This document shows, in pieces, positions 1 through 10,139 of a stretch of 64,000 nt of DNA. The notes below the pieces were generated by a model that saw nothing but the letters and a program-made list of their open reading frames with translations, had not been told where the DNA came from and did not search any database. The translations under genes and the position numbers were made by a program. This DNA comes from Diogma glabrata (Eukaryota; Arthropoda; Insecta; Diptera; Cylindrotomidae), in assembly GCA_963693315.1 (NCBI GenBank), contig OY856186.1:232336392-232400391 (forward strand). The letters are read 5' to 3'. Position 1 is the stretch's first letter. Each line of letters begins with the position of its first letter.

Positions 1-1622
1 CAAAGCATCAGGAATGGACAATATTCCACCCATTATTTTAAAAACCTTTTCCAAAGAACTTGCACCAACTTTAACTAAAATATTCTACCAATCCTACAAA
101 TCTGGTATATTTCCCTCGTGCTGGAAGTTGGCAAATGTCCAGCCCGTCCCCAAAAAGGGACCAAAATCCGATATCTCAAATTATAGGCCAATAGCTTTAC
201 TATCGGTCCTATCCAAAGTCTATGAGCATTATATTAATACACATATTTCAAAATTTCTGGAAGAAAATCATTTAATATCCGACAGCCAATACGGTTTTCG
301 AAACAAAAGATCAACTACCGATCTATTAAACTATGTAGCGCATTGTTGGAACAGCATACTTGATAAAGGTGGTGAAACATACGTTATCGCTTTAGACATC
401 TCCAAGGCATTCGATCGAGTCTGGCATGCCAACTTAATCAACAAGCTCGTTGCGTACGGTTTTCATCCCAATGTTGTGAAGCTGATTCAAAATTTTCTAT
501 CCGACCGATACATTTCGGTAACCTTAGACGGATATTCTTCTGAGTCTAAACTAATTAACGCTGGTGTACCCCAAGGCTCAGTATTGTCCCCAACCCTATT
601 TTTGATTTATATCAACGAACTGTTGGAAATCACCAGCAACCCAATAAATAGTTTTGCAGATGATAGTACTCTGCACAAGTCGTTCGAGCCCCTTCCTTCA
701 AAAGGTAAAATGCACGAACGAATTAATCCTGCCCGGAGAGACGCTGCCATAAACGTGAACAAAGACCTGAATAAAGTCGCCGACTGGGGTGACCAAAACC
801 TTGTCAATTTCAACTCCACCAAAACACAGCTGTTGATTGTTTCCAGATTAAAGACCGAGTTCCCCAAAGATATTTTATTTAGTATGTGTGATGAACCAAT
901 AGGTGAATGTAAAAACATTCGTTTATTGGGTGTCACAATTTCAAATGACCTACTCTGGAACGATCATGTAATGGCGATGGCAAAAAGCGCGTCTAAAAAA
1001 CTCGGCCTCCTAAATAGATGCAAAAAATTTTTCACTCCATACCAATTGCTCCATGTTTATAAGTCCTATATTCGTCCCTGTATGGAGTACTGCTGTCAAG
1101 TTTGGGGTGCTGCCTCTGTTTCCATCTTGGCCCTCTTGGACTCCGTTCAAAAGCGAGCTATACGAATTGTAGGTGATCGAACTTTGACATCAAAACTTGA
1201 TTCCCTACAACATCGTCGCACTGTTGCTGACCTCGTTGTTTTTTACAAATATCGTCATCAGCAGTGCTCAGATGAAATCAGCGGCATCATGCCTCAAACT
1301 TATTCTTACCCCCGTTCCACTCGGCAATCGGCTGCCGCAACCAGTGAAACGGTAAAGATCCCGCGCTGTCATACTGGCAGATCGCAGAGAGACTTCTTTG
1401 TCCGAACTGCGTACAAATGGAATAGTTTGCCGGAACACTTAGTCTCAGGTGGCTTCAACCCACAGATGTTTAAAAAAAGCGTTAATCTACACCTCAGAAC
1501 GCCAGTTGTTGTGGGACCCAGGTCTAGACCTTGGTCTTAAAAGGTATTTATGTGTTGTTGTGACACATATTCTAAACCCTATTACACAACACATTTTATT
1601 AAAAAAAAAAAAAAAAAAAAAA
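1..1622 (+). mobile_element. CR1/Jockey-type LINE, 3' part, copy 1
   Basis: The window opens inside ORF2 of a non-LTR retrotransposon and runs through a short 3' UTR into a poly(A) run at about 1602-1621. It is nearly identical to the minus-strand copy at 54345-56791, which places the missing upstream sequence outside the window. The 3' tail (GTGTTGTTGTGACACATATT followed by TTTTATT and A's) recurs at 25783-25961, 18415-18505, 46164-46235 and 57085-57165, so it marks this family. High identity between copies 1 and 4 suggests recent activity. Confidence 0.93.
14..1540 (+). CDS. LINE ORF2 reverse transcriptase, N-terminally cut by window edge
   Basis: This is an uninterrupted 508-codon reading frame that continues upstream of the window, so the ATG at 14 is internal and not the true start. 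The palm motifs are present in order: SNYRPIALLSV near residues 54-64, the motif A aspartate in ALDISKAFDRVWH (about 124-136), motif B GVPQGSVLSPTLFLIYINEL (about 184-203), and the catalytic FADD (about 216-219). The C-terminal part holds the RSQRDFFVRTAYKWNSLP block and a short FKKSVNLHL tail typical of CR1/Jockey-group ORF2 proteins. The product would carry out target-primed reverse transcription. The endonuclease domain is not visible here but its end is present in the 54.4-kb copy. No lesion is seen in the visible part. Confidence 0.92.
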   Translation: MDNIPPIILKTFSKELAPTLTKIFYQSYKSGIFPSCWKLANVQPVPKKGPKSDISNYRPIALLSVLSKVYEHYINTHISKFLEENHLISDSQYGFRNKRSTTDLLNYVAHCWNSILDKGGETYVIALDISKAFDRVWHANLINKLVAYGFHPNVVKLIQNFLSDRYISVTLDGYSSESKLINAGVPQGSVLSPTLFLIYINELLEITSNPINSFADDSTLHKSFEPLPSKGKMHERINPARRDAAINVNKDLNKVADWGDQNLVNFNSTKTQLLIVSRLKTEFPKDILFSMCDEPIGECKNIRLLGVTISNDLLWNDHVMAMAKSASKKLGLLNRCKKFFTPYQLLHVYKSYIRPCMEYCCQVWGAASVSILALLDSVQKRAIRIVGDRTLTSKLDSLQHRRTVADLVVFYKYRHQQCSDEISGIMPQTYSYPRSTRQSAAATSETVKIPRCHTGRSQRDFFVRTAYKWNSLPEHLVSGGFNPQMFKKSVNLHLRTPVVVGPRSRPWS

Positions 1623-1632
1623 TATAATAAAT

Positions 1633-1784
1633 AAAGAAAACAAAGTTTTTTTTATAATTTACTGTTACTCTATATATATTTCAGCTTGTTAGGCCACCTT
1701 CTGGAGTAATGACTGAAAGATGGCCTAACAAGCTGAAATATATATAGAAGTAACAGTAAATTATAAAAAACTTTGATTTCTTTA
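1633..1784. repeat. Hairpin, ~64-bp arms with ~24-bp loop
   Basis: The left arm at 1633-1696 and right arm at 1720-1784 are near-perfect reverse complements, from AAAGAAAACAAAG... to ...TTCAGCTTGTTAGGCCA. It begins 11 bases after the LINE poly(A). It could be a small foldback MITE or a precursor-like hairpin; there is no evidence of transcription. Confidence 0.85.
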
Positions 1785-2570
1785 TTTTTTCTATTAAACT
1801 TATTAAATAAGTTATTTGCGAAAAGTAACAAGATGATGTATTTATAGGATCATGTTTTGATTTTTTTATTGACATTATGTTATTTGACCAATATATTTGT
1901 TACTTCTTTTCAAAATATCGTATAACTATGACAACAAAGAATAACAAATATTTTAATTGGATGAGGCAATTTGAAAGAAAGGTTGCTTTGATAAAAATGT
2001 CTATTTTTTATAGAATAGACATTTTTATCAAAGCAATTTTGTAAGTAACAAGAGATTGACACTATAGGCGTGTTTTATTTGCCAAATTACACTAACAATT
2101 ACATGTATTCAATTCCAAAATGTCAAAACTCACAAATTGTTGGTTTTGAAAATCTGGAATAGCGGTTTAGTTCGCGTGTTCATCACCATCTGCGCACCGT
2201 TTCAATTTTTTACATCTATAGGTTGTCAGTAAATGGAGTTTTGTTTATATTTATTCTAATTCGGCATTTGGTGTTTGACATTTGTTGATTGTTTTGATGC
2301 TAATAAATATGCAAGTCCATATAGAAATCTCATGGATCAGGATTTTGATATTTACATTTGATTTATTGACATTTACATTTTATATTTTCTGTACAAATTC
2401 TACCAACCTCTAGAAAATAATATGTGTACAAATCCAATTATTGGTTCGTTTTATTTGAAATCTGTTTTTTGACAGTTCAATACGAATTCCGGTTGAGCAA
2501 ATAAACACAGCTTTAGTTATTTGAAAACTTACGCCAAGTGCCAACAGCAATCAGTGTTAATTATATATTG
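1785..2570. other. Non-coding, repeat-derived; small hairpin at 1983-2036
   Basis: No coding sequence is seen. At 1983-2005 and 2014-2036 there is a hairpin with 23-bp arms starting TTGCTTTGATAAAAATGTC. Segments at about 1860-1990 reappear in inverted orientation around 2945-3110 (TTTTTATCAAAGCAACC..., ATAACAAATATTTT), so this is part of a rearranged repeat complex. Confidence 0.6.
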
Positions 2571-2571
2571 A

Positions 2572-3330
2572 TCAAAGGTTACTTGTTCAATATATTTTTA
2601 TTTCAAAATTTATAAATTTGTTAATTTTGGTTTGGACTAAACATTTTTTTTAAATATTTAGCTTGTGGCGATTAAAAAATATTATATGATGCTTGGACGT
2701 AAGCCATTTTGGACTTAATGCTTGTGGAAATTTCGGCTGGCACCTCGATATGGAAACTCCATATACGTCCAAAAACCTTAACTTTACGTCCTTGCATCAT
2801 AATGTACTATTTTATTAGCCTACATATTAAAGTATTACTTTATTCCTATGATTTGCGGCCTTTAATTGTCACTTTTTAACCATATATTTTGTTGTCATAG
2901 TAACGTCCAAAAAAATAGACAGTAAAAGTAAACATTTGCATTTGTTTAAATTCTATAAAAAATAGAAATTTTTATCAAAGCAACCTTTTATAATTCAAAA
3001 TTTCATAATCCAATCAAAATATTTATTATTATTTGTTGTCATAGTTATACAATTTCTTTGAAAAAAAATAACAAATATTTTGGCCAAATGTTACTTGTTA
3101 AAAATATTTTTATTTCAAAGTTTATGCAAATTTTTAATTTTGATTTAGATTTAACATTTTTTTAATATTTTCCTTGCGGCGAATACAAAATAGTATATGA
3201 CGCACGGACGCAAGCTACTTTGGACTTAATATGGGTGAAAGTCTAAGCCGGCGCCTCGATTCGCATACTCCACATCCGTCGAAAATCTTTAACTTTACGT
3301 CGTTGCATCATAATCTACTATTTTTCGCGT
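2572..3330 (+). repeat. Direct duplication: 2572-2822 and 3088-3330
   Basis: Two roughly 245-bp segments share order and wording: GGTTACTTGTT..., TTTTTATTTCAAA, ...CTTG(T/C)GGCGA, ...TGGACTTAAT..., ...CTTTAACTTTACGTC, GCATCATAAT. Each has inverted ends (ATGATGC-GGACGTAA against TTACGTC-TTGCATCAT), so each looks like a diverged MITE copy. The 265 bp between them holds inverted pieces of the 1860-1990 segment. Confidence 0.7.
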
Positions 3331-5045
3331 TTGACGTTTTATCGTATCTTAACTTAATATTAATATTATTTTATTCATTTCAATAATAAATTTTTTAAAT
3401 AAATTATGATTTCAAATTTTTGGTTTGGTAATTTTTCTTTTGTTATATAAATAATAAAATTTTATGTGCGCCTAGCCTCAAACTTTATTCGGTTAGATAA
3501 AATATATTTAATTTTATTGAAATACCTGAATATTATTTACTTAAATTTGCAATCACGTTTTTCGTAATTTATTTTGTTAACAAAGCTTAAATAAACAAAA
3601 AGGAAAATCGAAATTAGGGTTTGATATATATATATATTATAGAAATAAAAACAAAAATAATTTTTTGTGTCTTGAAGTGTTTATCATTCAAGCCATCTAA
3701 TACACCAAATCTAGGTTATATTAAGTTGCAGTGACTGATACAAAGACCCAATGTTACATGATACACATAAACAAATTACATCTGTTTTAAAACCAAACAC
3801 CAGTTGGAACTTCCATCAAATTTAAGTGGGTTTTTTGTTTGCGTTTGTCTTCAATTTAATGATTTAGTGCATTCCAATTACATTTGCTGATTATTGACCA
3901 GCACTAAAGAAGCATAAAAAAGATGAACACCATCGCTTCAACCAAACAGTTTTTGCAACAGTCATTGACAGAAATAATGCATTTTAAAATGGTTTTCTAG
4001 TACCCAGTGATAATTATAACCAGCAATAACAGTTATAGCGACCAATCAGCTGGTGTCACAACTTTGCTGGTTGGAGTGTGTTAAAGCGTTACGGTAAACA
4101 AGAGATTAGGTTGAGGCGAATTTTAGAGCATTTTCCTCTACCAAAAGATCATTCCTCCATAGAAAAATGAGATCTTGTTTTTCTGTTTTCCTTGAATTGA
4201 AAAGCATGTAAGCCACATTCAAAACAAGGAGTTTGTGAGAGACGGTCTTAACGAAAGTATATGTGTCTCTTTATTAAGTGTAAATCCTCTTAAATCCTCT
4301 TAAATCCTTTAAAGATTTCTTACTTGAATTATTCACAAATTTGTGAGGAGAATGTGAAAATATGATAAAAAAAAAATAGAAAACATAAAACTTAACTTAA
4401 GTGAATTTGTTGAGTGATGTCATGGGTTATTTTTTGATCCTTAGTACTTAGTATATAACCGAGCTACAAATGTAAAAAAACGTTTTCTTCCTTAATATTG
4501 AATTGAACGAAAACTTATGCGTCGTCGTTTTCCTTATATTTTTGCCATGCTAATGTTATTATTCTGGTCTATATGATTAAATTGCTGTTATCAGTAATTT
4601 TGATCACTTAATGATGTTTCGTTTCAAAAACTTATGTTTTCGGTGACACCATTAAAATGAACACCATAAAAATTATAATTTTTTTCCCACTCTTAAGTAG
4701 CATAAAGAAACACCACTCTTATTATTAATTTTATTTAGCACATTCGTTTGTTATTCAAAAATATCTAATACAGTCAAAATAAAAAGACTTAAAAGCTATC
4801 AAAATGTTTTTCAAATTTTTAGAATGTTTTAAAGCTAAACAGATTCTTTATTGTTTACAAAACTAATCAAATTCTTTTGTTTTTCATATTTTAAGTTAAA
4901 GAAGCTTCTCGAAAGTTAAAACTTAACTTGACTCAAATTTTATTTCCAATAGTGGTTTCAATAATCGTATTTAACTCATACTTTGCAAATCTACCGTATG
5001 TTTAAATAAAATAAATGAAACAACAAAAAAATAGGTATTCAAATA
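3331..5045. other. No gene recognised
   Basis: AT-rich sequence with stops in all frames at short spacing. I see only minor low-complexity features, such as three close repeats of AAATCCTCTT near 4284-4312. It may be intronic or intergenic. Confidence 0.5.
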
Positions 5046-5740
5046 TAGGGTGGGCCATTTAAAATTTTAAATTTGAATCGGCTATAAAAAAAACTACTTA
5101 TAAGTTTTTCAAATTTCTGGTTTTATTGGAAAGGTTGAACTTTGTCATTTAATAATGGAACACAACATCATTCGTGATCACCACGACTGATATTGTGTTA
5201 GTAACTCATCCGATCAACCCAATTTTTCAGTACATTTTCGATTGTTTCGGGTCGAATCTCTTCAATGGCAACTTCGATTTGATGTTTCAACGCTTCAAAT
5301 GTCTCTGGATGCTTTGCGTAACATTTATCCTTAATGTTTCTCCACAGAAAATAATCCAAAGGGCTCAAGTCACAGCTCCGAGGCGGCCAATTAACATCAC
5401 AATTTCGGTTGATTATTCGATTTTCAAAAACAGTGCGTAAAATATCGATGGTTGCGTTGGCTGTGTGACATATGGCCCCGTCTTGTTGAAACCATATGTC
5501 GTCCATGTCATTCTCTTGAATTGAATGTCATTCTCTTGACAATCGAACATGTACTGAAAAATTGAATTGATCGGATAAGGTATTGCCGAGCCAGTTGTAG
5601 TGGTCATATGAATAAAATTGTGTTCCATTTTTAAATGACAAAATTCAAACTTTCCAATAAAACCAGAAATTTGAAAAAATTACAGGTAGTTTTTTTTTAT
5701 AGCCGATTCAAATTTAAAATTTTAAATGGCCCACCCTTTA
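5046..5740 (-). mobile_element. Internally deleted mariner-like element with long inverted ends
   Basis: The left end (GGGTGGGCCATTTAAAATTT from 5048) and right end (complement, ending at 5737) are long matching inverted repeats of roughly 50 bp, and further inner blocks such as TTTTTCAGTACAT also occur inverted on both sides. TA dinucleotides lie just outside (5046-5047, 5739-5740), as expected for Tc1/mariner. At about 0.69 kb it is too short for an intact transposase, and only the C-terminal DDE part survives on the minus strand. Confidence 0.85.
5198..5506 (-). pseudogene. Mariner transposase C-terminal fragment (DD41D-type spacing)
   Basis: The 102-residue frame begins MDDIWFQQDGAICHTA, which holds the second catalytic aspartate, and continues to CDLSPLDYFLW with the third. 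Counting gives 41 residues between these two acidic positions, matching the DD41D (VISITOR) group of Tc1/mariner instead of DD34D mariner. The PETFEALKHQIEVAI...NWVDRM tail is the usual C-terminus. The N-terminal DNA-binding domain and first aspartate are absent, so the fragment cannot be active alone. Confidence 0.85.
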
Positions 5741-5982
5741 CTACCAAATCAACAAAACAGAAGATCTTTTATAACTCAATCAATTATTCATATTGCAAAC
5801 ATAATCCAGCCAAGACTAATAATATAAAATGCCATATATCAAAAATTTAGAATCAACGGTTCTGCTCATGATCGGCATATTGTTTTGGTTTTTTGTTTTA
5901 TTCGTTGACAAACGAAAAAAAATCATAAAAAAAATTTATAATGTATTCGATATATACGGAATATAGAAATAATATAGCGTAA

Positions 5983-6304
5983 AGCTCGGTCCACATCTAA
6001 AAATATTTGCGGCGAACGCGTGCGCCGCAAATATTTACGGTTACAATTCTATGTAGTCTAGACGTTTACGGCGTACGGCAAGAACGCAAGAATGCTTGTC
6101 ACATTCAACGCACACGATCCGTAGCTTGTCGGTTTTTAATAAACATCAAAGAGATTTGCGCCTCATGCTGCTTCTGGTGTGGACGCTCTCTGGTATAAAC
6201 GTAAAAATTTACGTGAATAAATATTTGAGAGGTAAAATATTTTACGGCAAAAATATTTGCGGTGCACGCGTTCGCCGCAAATATTTTTAGGTGTAGACCC
6301 GGCT
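5983..6304. mobile_element. PIF/Harbinger-like MITE, 322 bp
   Basis: The ends are inverted: AGCTCGGTCCACATCTAAAA at 5983 against the complement of TTTTAGGTGTAGACCCGGCT ending at 6304, and the match extends over AATATTTGCGGCG. A TAA trinucleotide flanks both sides (5980-5982 and 6305-6307), fitting the TWA target duplication of PIF/Harbinger. A second, internal copy of the GCGAACGCG/CGCCGC palindrome lies close to each end. No coding capacity. Confidence 0.8.
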
Positions 6305-6434
6305 TAATAAACTAACAGATGAATTTATTTTATGTATACGGTAAAACGTTGTATGAACGTAAAACGTTGTATTCAGCTATTATTTTATTATATTGAAAGT
6401 TGTTAGATATTATGGAACGAATGTATGATTGGTA

Positions 6435-7099
6435 CACAGTTAAAAAAAAATTGAATATGTAATGCAAATTGCTACACATATAGGTCCTACGGAAGTTTCC
6501 ATTACAAAACAATACAAAGCTTGCTATATAAAAATAAACTAATGCTCTTTGCTCTCATCAATATTTAACAGAGTACTTGGAGTAAAATAAAAAAGCTTGT
6601 TGTTTAAAAATGTCTGTTATTTGCATTAAATCATATTACGCGCAACATTTTTTTTAGTATGACATTTCAATGCAAATTACATCATAATTTCGAGATACTT
6701 TTATTATTACGCACCTGCCGAAATTAATCAAATTAAAATAAAAAAATTACAACGAAAAAAATTAAAACATACCACCTTAATCACTATTATTATAGACTTT
6801 CAGCTGAGAAGCGATAACTAAAAAATACATGAAACGATTTTAACTATATATTTCTAAAATGGATAATACTCTAATGAATTTTAAAATTTCATTAATGTAT
6901 TAAATTGTAGCAAGGTGCATTAAAACTTCTAGCTGTTCTATAGAAATAAATTATGATGCAGGAGTTGTTTTAAATTTTATAGCAATGCATTGAAATTAGG
7001 TTAAATGCAACATTTACTTTACAATTCAATAATAACCTGCAACGCATAGCTCCTATTGCAAGACTTGCTTTAAATATTGCAGTTACTTTTTCAACTGTG
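6435..7099 (+). mobile_element. TA-flanked MITE (CACAGTT ends), copy 1
   Basis: The element begins CACAGTTAAAAAAAAATTG and ends ...TTTTTCAACTGTG, flanked by TA at 6433-6434 and 7100-7101. A near-identical 664-bp copy is found inverted at 19145-19808, also flanked by TA. The TA duplication points to Tc1/mariner-type mobilisation. No ORF of note. The high identity between copies implies recent movement. Confidence 0.9.
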
Positions 7100-7776
7100 T
7101 AGTATGAATATTGTGAGGTCTGTGTGGTTCAGATAATAAAAGAAACTGCCTATTTAATAAATTTTTGTTGGTCGTTACAATCAGACAAGTTGCATTCGTT
7201 CAGGATCATTCTTTAACATAATTCCCTAAGCTATTTAAGTAAGTTTTGGTTATCAACCTCCATAACACCCCCTTCGATGAAAACAAACCTCAATTAAACT
7301 TTCCCAAACATACAAAAGAAATGGTGATAAGTTTGCGCGCTTAATATTTTGGAGGTATCATTGATAATTGTCCTAAGAATAGTTCAACACTGACCGGCCT
7401 TAACGATTTTTTTTGTCTGAAACTTTTTTGACCAAAGATGCTTCTGTAGCTTCTGTTGTCAGTCAAATGATCGATAAAGTTTTAATTTTCCCTTGACATG
7501 GGTTTCTATATGGTTCCAGTTTGGAGAGTTTAACATTGAATACAGAACTGGGATCTATCATTGGGATGTATGTTTTGCTTTAGGTTAAATTAATTTTTGA
7601 ATTAATTTCCCAAGCTATACAAATGTTTGTGGTTGTTTTAGTGTCATTTTAGAGAGGAATAGAACTCCACTAAATCTCTGCCCTACAATTTTGTCATAGT
7701 ATATTGAAGATTCAAAAACTATTTAATAGATCAAATTTAAACATAAATAAAAAAAATTTATTAATTTCATTAATAG
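7100..7776. other. Probable intron of the gene at 7777-8635
   Basis: No coding sequence or repeat recognised. It ends in an acceptor-like CATTAATAG directly before the open 7777 exon. Confidence 0.45.
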
Positions 7777-8635
7777 GTGTACTGTCTTTTGTGTGTTATA
7801 TCACAGTACCAAGAATACAAAGTAGGTCGAGGTGGTGGAACAACAAGAAATGATTTAGTAACTCATGTAAGTATTAAAACAAACAAACATATTAATAAAC
7901 AATCAAAATCTTAATTTATTCATTAGAATGTCAATTATATTCCTCCACCATCACCATCGCAACATCCACAATTAACAAATCACAACAATCGCACACAAAT
8001 AACAACAACAAATCGTCATGAAAAACAAACACTAACAATATGTCCGCACAAAAATTGTCACGAAATTATTGAAATCCAAGAAACAACAGAATCAGATCAA
8101 GAAAATGATCAAAAACTAGAAATTTCTCATAAAATAAGTGATGAAAAAAATAAAATAACAAAATTAAAAAATTTAGAAAATGTCAATAATAACAATAAAA
8201 TTAAATTTAATGAAAAAACGAAAACTTTTATAAATTGTAAAATGAGTTTAAAAAATAGTTTTTCAAAAAAAAATTTAAACTCATTAAAACCGAGTAGTAA
8301 TAGTAAGAAGCATGTAAAATTTCCGGATGAGCTGAAATGCTGTTCCGAATCGTCAACACTAGATGATCCAAATAATGGGAATAATGGTACCAATGGGCAT
8401 GGCATTATTATTGATATTACCTCACCGGGTAAGTCTTCGCTATGTAATTTATTGTTATTTCCTCTTATTACAGTAAATATTTGATCATATATATTTTATT
8501 TCATTTTTTGTTGTTTTATTATATTCTAATATTTACTCACACGTGAATTCAATAAAAAATTTCTGGAAATTTTTTTTATTTTTGTTTTTTTTTCTATTTC
8601 CAGAATATAATGACGATAATCAAAAGAAAACTTGA
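7777..8635 (+). CDS. Last three exons of a host gene, probable membrane protein tail
   Basis: Three exons join in consistent phase. Exon 7777-7866 follows AATAG and ends at GTAAGT; it reads VYCLLCVISQYQEYKVGRGG..., a hydrophobic stretch followed by basic and Gly residues, like the end of a last membrane segment. Exon 7927-8428 follows CATTAG and ends at GTAAGT; its 167 codons are Asn/Ser/Lys-rich and look disordered (IPPPSPSQHPQ, KKHVKFPDE, SSTLDDPNNGNN). Exon 8604-8635 follows TTTCCAG and reads EYNDDNQKKT then TGA. Introns are 60 and 175 bp. Upstream exons lie outside or in unrecognised sequence. I do not recognise the family. Splice sites are predicted by eye. Confidence 0.65.
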
Positions 8636-8673
8636 GAAGAAAATCATCGTCGTCATGAACATTGTTTTCATAA

Positions 8674-8679
8674 AATAAA
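8674..8679 (+). terminator. AATAAA polyadenylation signal
   Basis: A canonical AATAAA lies 38 bases after the predicted stop codon at 8633-8635, which would give a very short 3' UTR. Other AT-rich matches occur by chance in this sequence. Confidence 0.4.
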
Positions 8680-9540
8680 TCATCAATTTTCATATCCAAA
8701 ACTTCATTACCATCATCATTATAATCACCATCGTCAAAATTATACATAAGAAAAATCTGATTTTTTCATTTCTGATTTCCTTTTATTTAATTTTCTTATA
8801 TTATGTATATTTCCCTTTCTTCGGATATAAGTAAGCATATAAAAATAAAACCTTTGAGAAGAAAAAACATAGTTTGTCCGTCTGTTATGTGTGACAATTG
8901 AGAATTGTTTTTTATTTAAGAGATTTCTCATAAATTTATTTGATTGTCATTATGTTGATGTTTTTGGAGTCTTTTTGGATTTATCAAAATGGATATAAAT
9001 GGATCAAGAAAACTAAACTACTCCTTACTTCTTATCTGTATATATAAATATAGAGAAAATTTGTTGTAAACCATGTCTGAGGATTATTTAAGGGTGGAAA
9101 TACGATCTAATAAAAAAATACATGTCTGAGTGTAACTGAACTACTTTTACTTTTTTTCATCTTTACTAAAAAAATTATCCATTAATTTTAATTAGACTTT
9201 GATTTTAAGGCAACAATTTACCTTTTTGAACTCAACATCATTCATTATTCATTTTTATAAATTAAAAAAAAAATACACCATGATTTATGTAAATAATTTA
9301 AAAAAATTAGTATAAATATTTTTGACACCATAATTATTAAGTTAAGATTATAATTTTAAAGAAAAAATTTAAATATTACGCTGGTCAAACAAAATTAAAA
9401 ACATTTTTTTAATACGTAGCTAGAAGCCTAATGAAAATTTGATACAAACGTATATATTCCTCACCAAAGAGATTGGTTACTGGCGAAATATTTGTTTAAT
9501 TTAAGATATTTGTTGTTGGAGATTCAGATAATTAAACAAA
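8680..9540. other. No gene recognised
   Basis: AT-rich; minus-strand frames at 8526-8747 and 8740-8931 are short, compositionally biased and have no recognisable motif. I see no inverted ends or repeats here. Confidence 0.5.
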
Positions 9541-9544
9541 ATAT

Positions 9545-10130
9545 TGGTGACGCTGTTGCATAGGCTGACTTCATAACAGTTTTGGAAACAAAATGTTCTG
9601 AATTTATAATAAGCGGATATACATCAAATACTCCAACTAATGGAGATCTATTGTTTTAGATTTCATGTAGTTCTAATTATATAAACAACAATTCTGTTGG
9701 ACGAATAGGAAAAGTAAAACAAAAATTACGGGAAGTGACAAACCGGAAGTTGAAATGCGGAACTATTCAAAAATCATTTATCAGAAACTGTTGTAATGAC
9801 ATTTCAAAAACACTGGTGTTCAGGAGGTCCCATCACCACTTATCGCAATTTCGTACAAAAACTAACCAGCTCGATGTTCCCTCCTAAATGCTGATCAATA
9901 TCTTCTCACACTAACTGAAACCTTTTTCATACGTTTTATCATAATTGCTTCATTATTGTAGGCTGTAGTCTACAATAATGAAGCGATTATGATAAACAGT
10001 TACAGACACTAAAAAAATGCAAAATAGCATAAACAACTTTTTTACTGGAACTAAAAACCGGCAGCTCGGTTGCGGAACGGTTGTGAACCGTTCTAAATGT
10101 TTAAGTTTCATTTAATTCAATTAACAGGTA
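9545..10130 (+). repeat. Dispersed repeat R1, copy 1
   Basis: It shares an ordered series of blocks with 18510-18925: GACGCTG-TGCATA-GCTGACTTCA, TCATCAAATACT-like, TAGTTCTAATTATA, GGAAGTGACAAACCGGAAGT, GTTGTGAACCGT-CTAAATGTTTA and AAAAACTAA-CAG. The copies are clearly diverged (old). This copy is interrupted by extra sequence with a hairpin at 9933-9997. Non-coding. Confidence 0.7.
9933..9997. repeat. Near-perfect hairpin, ~28-bp arms
   Basis: Arms at 9933-9961 and 9970-9997 (TATCATAATTGCTTCATTAT against its complement, one mismatch and one bulge) enclose an 8-base loop. It has the size of a small precursor-like hairpin but also of a MITE remnant. Confidence 0.8.
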
Positions 10131-10139
10131 CAAAAAGTA

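Noticed and set aside
607..936. 109-codon minus-strand frame (and equivalents at 36378-36707, 55041-55373)
   Set aside because: It is antisense to the conserved LINE reverse transcriptase and recurs only because the LINE sequence recurs.
6007..6290. Two overlapping plus-strand frames
   Set aside because: They are read-through of the Harbinger-like MITE, whose inverted ends explain the GC-richer sequence.
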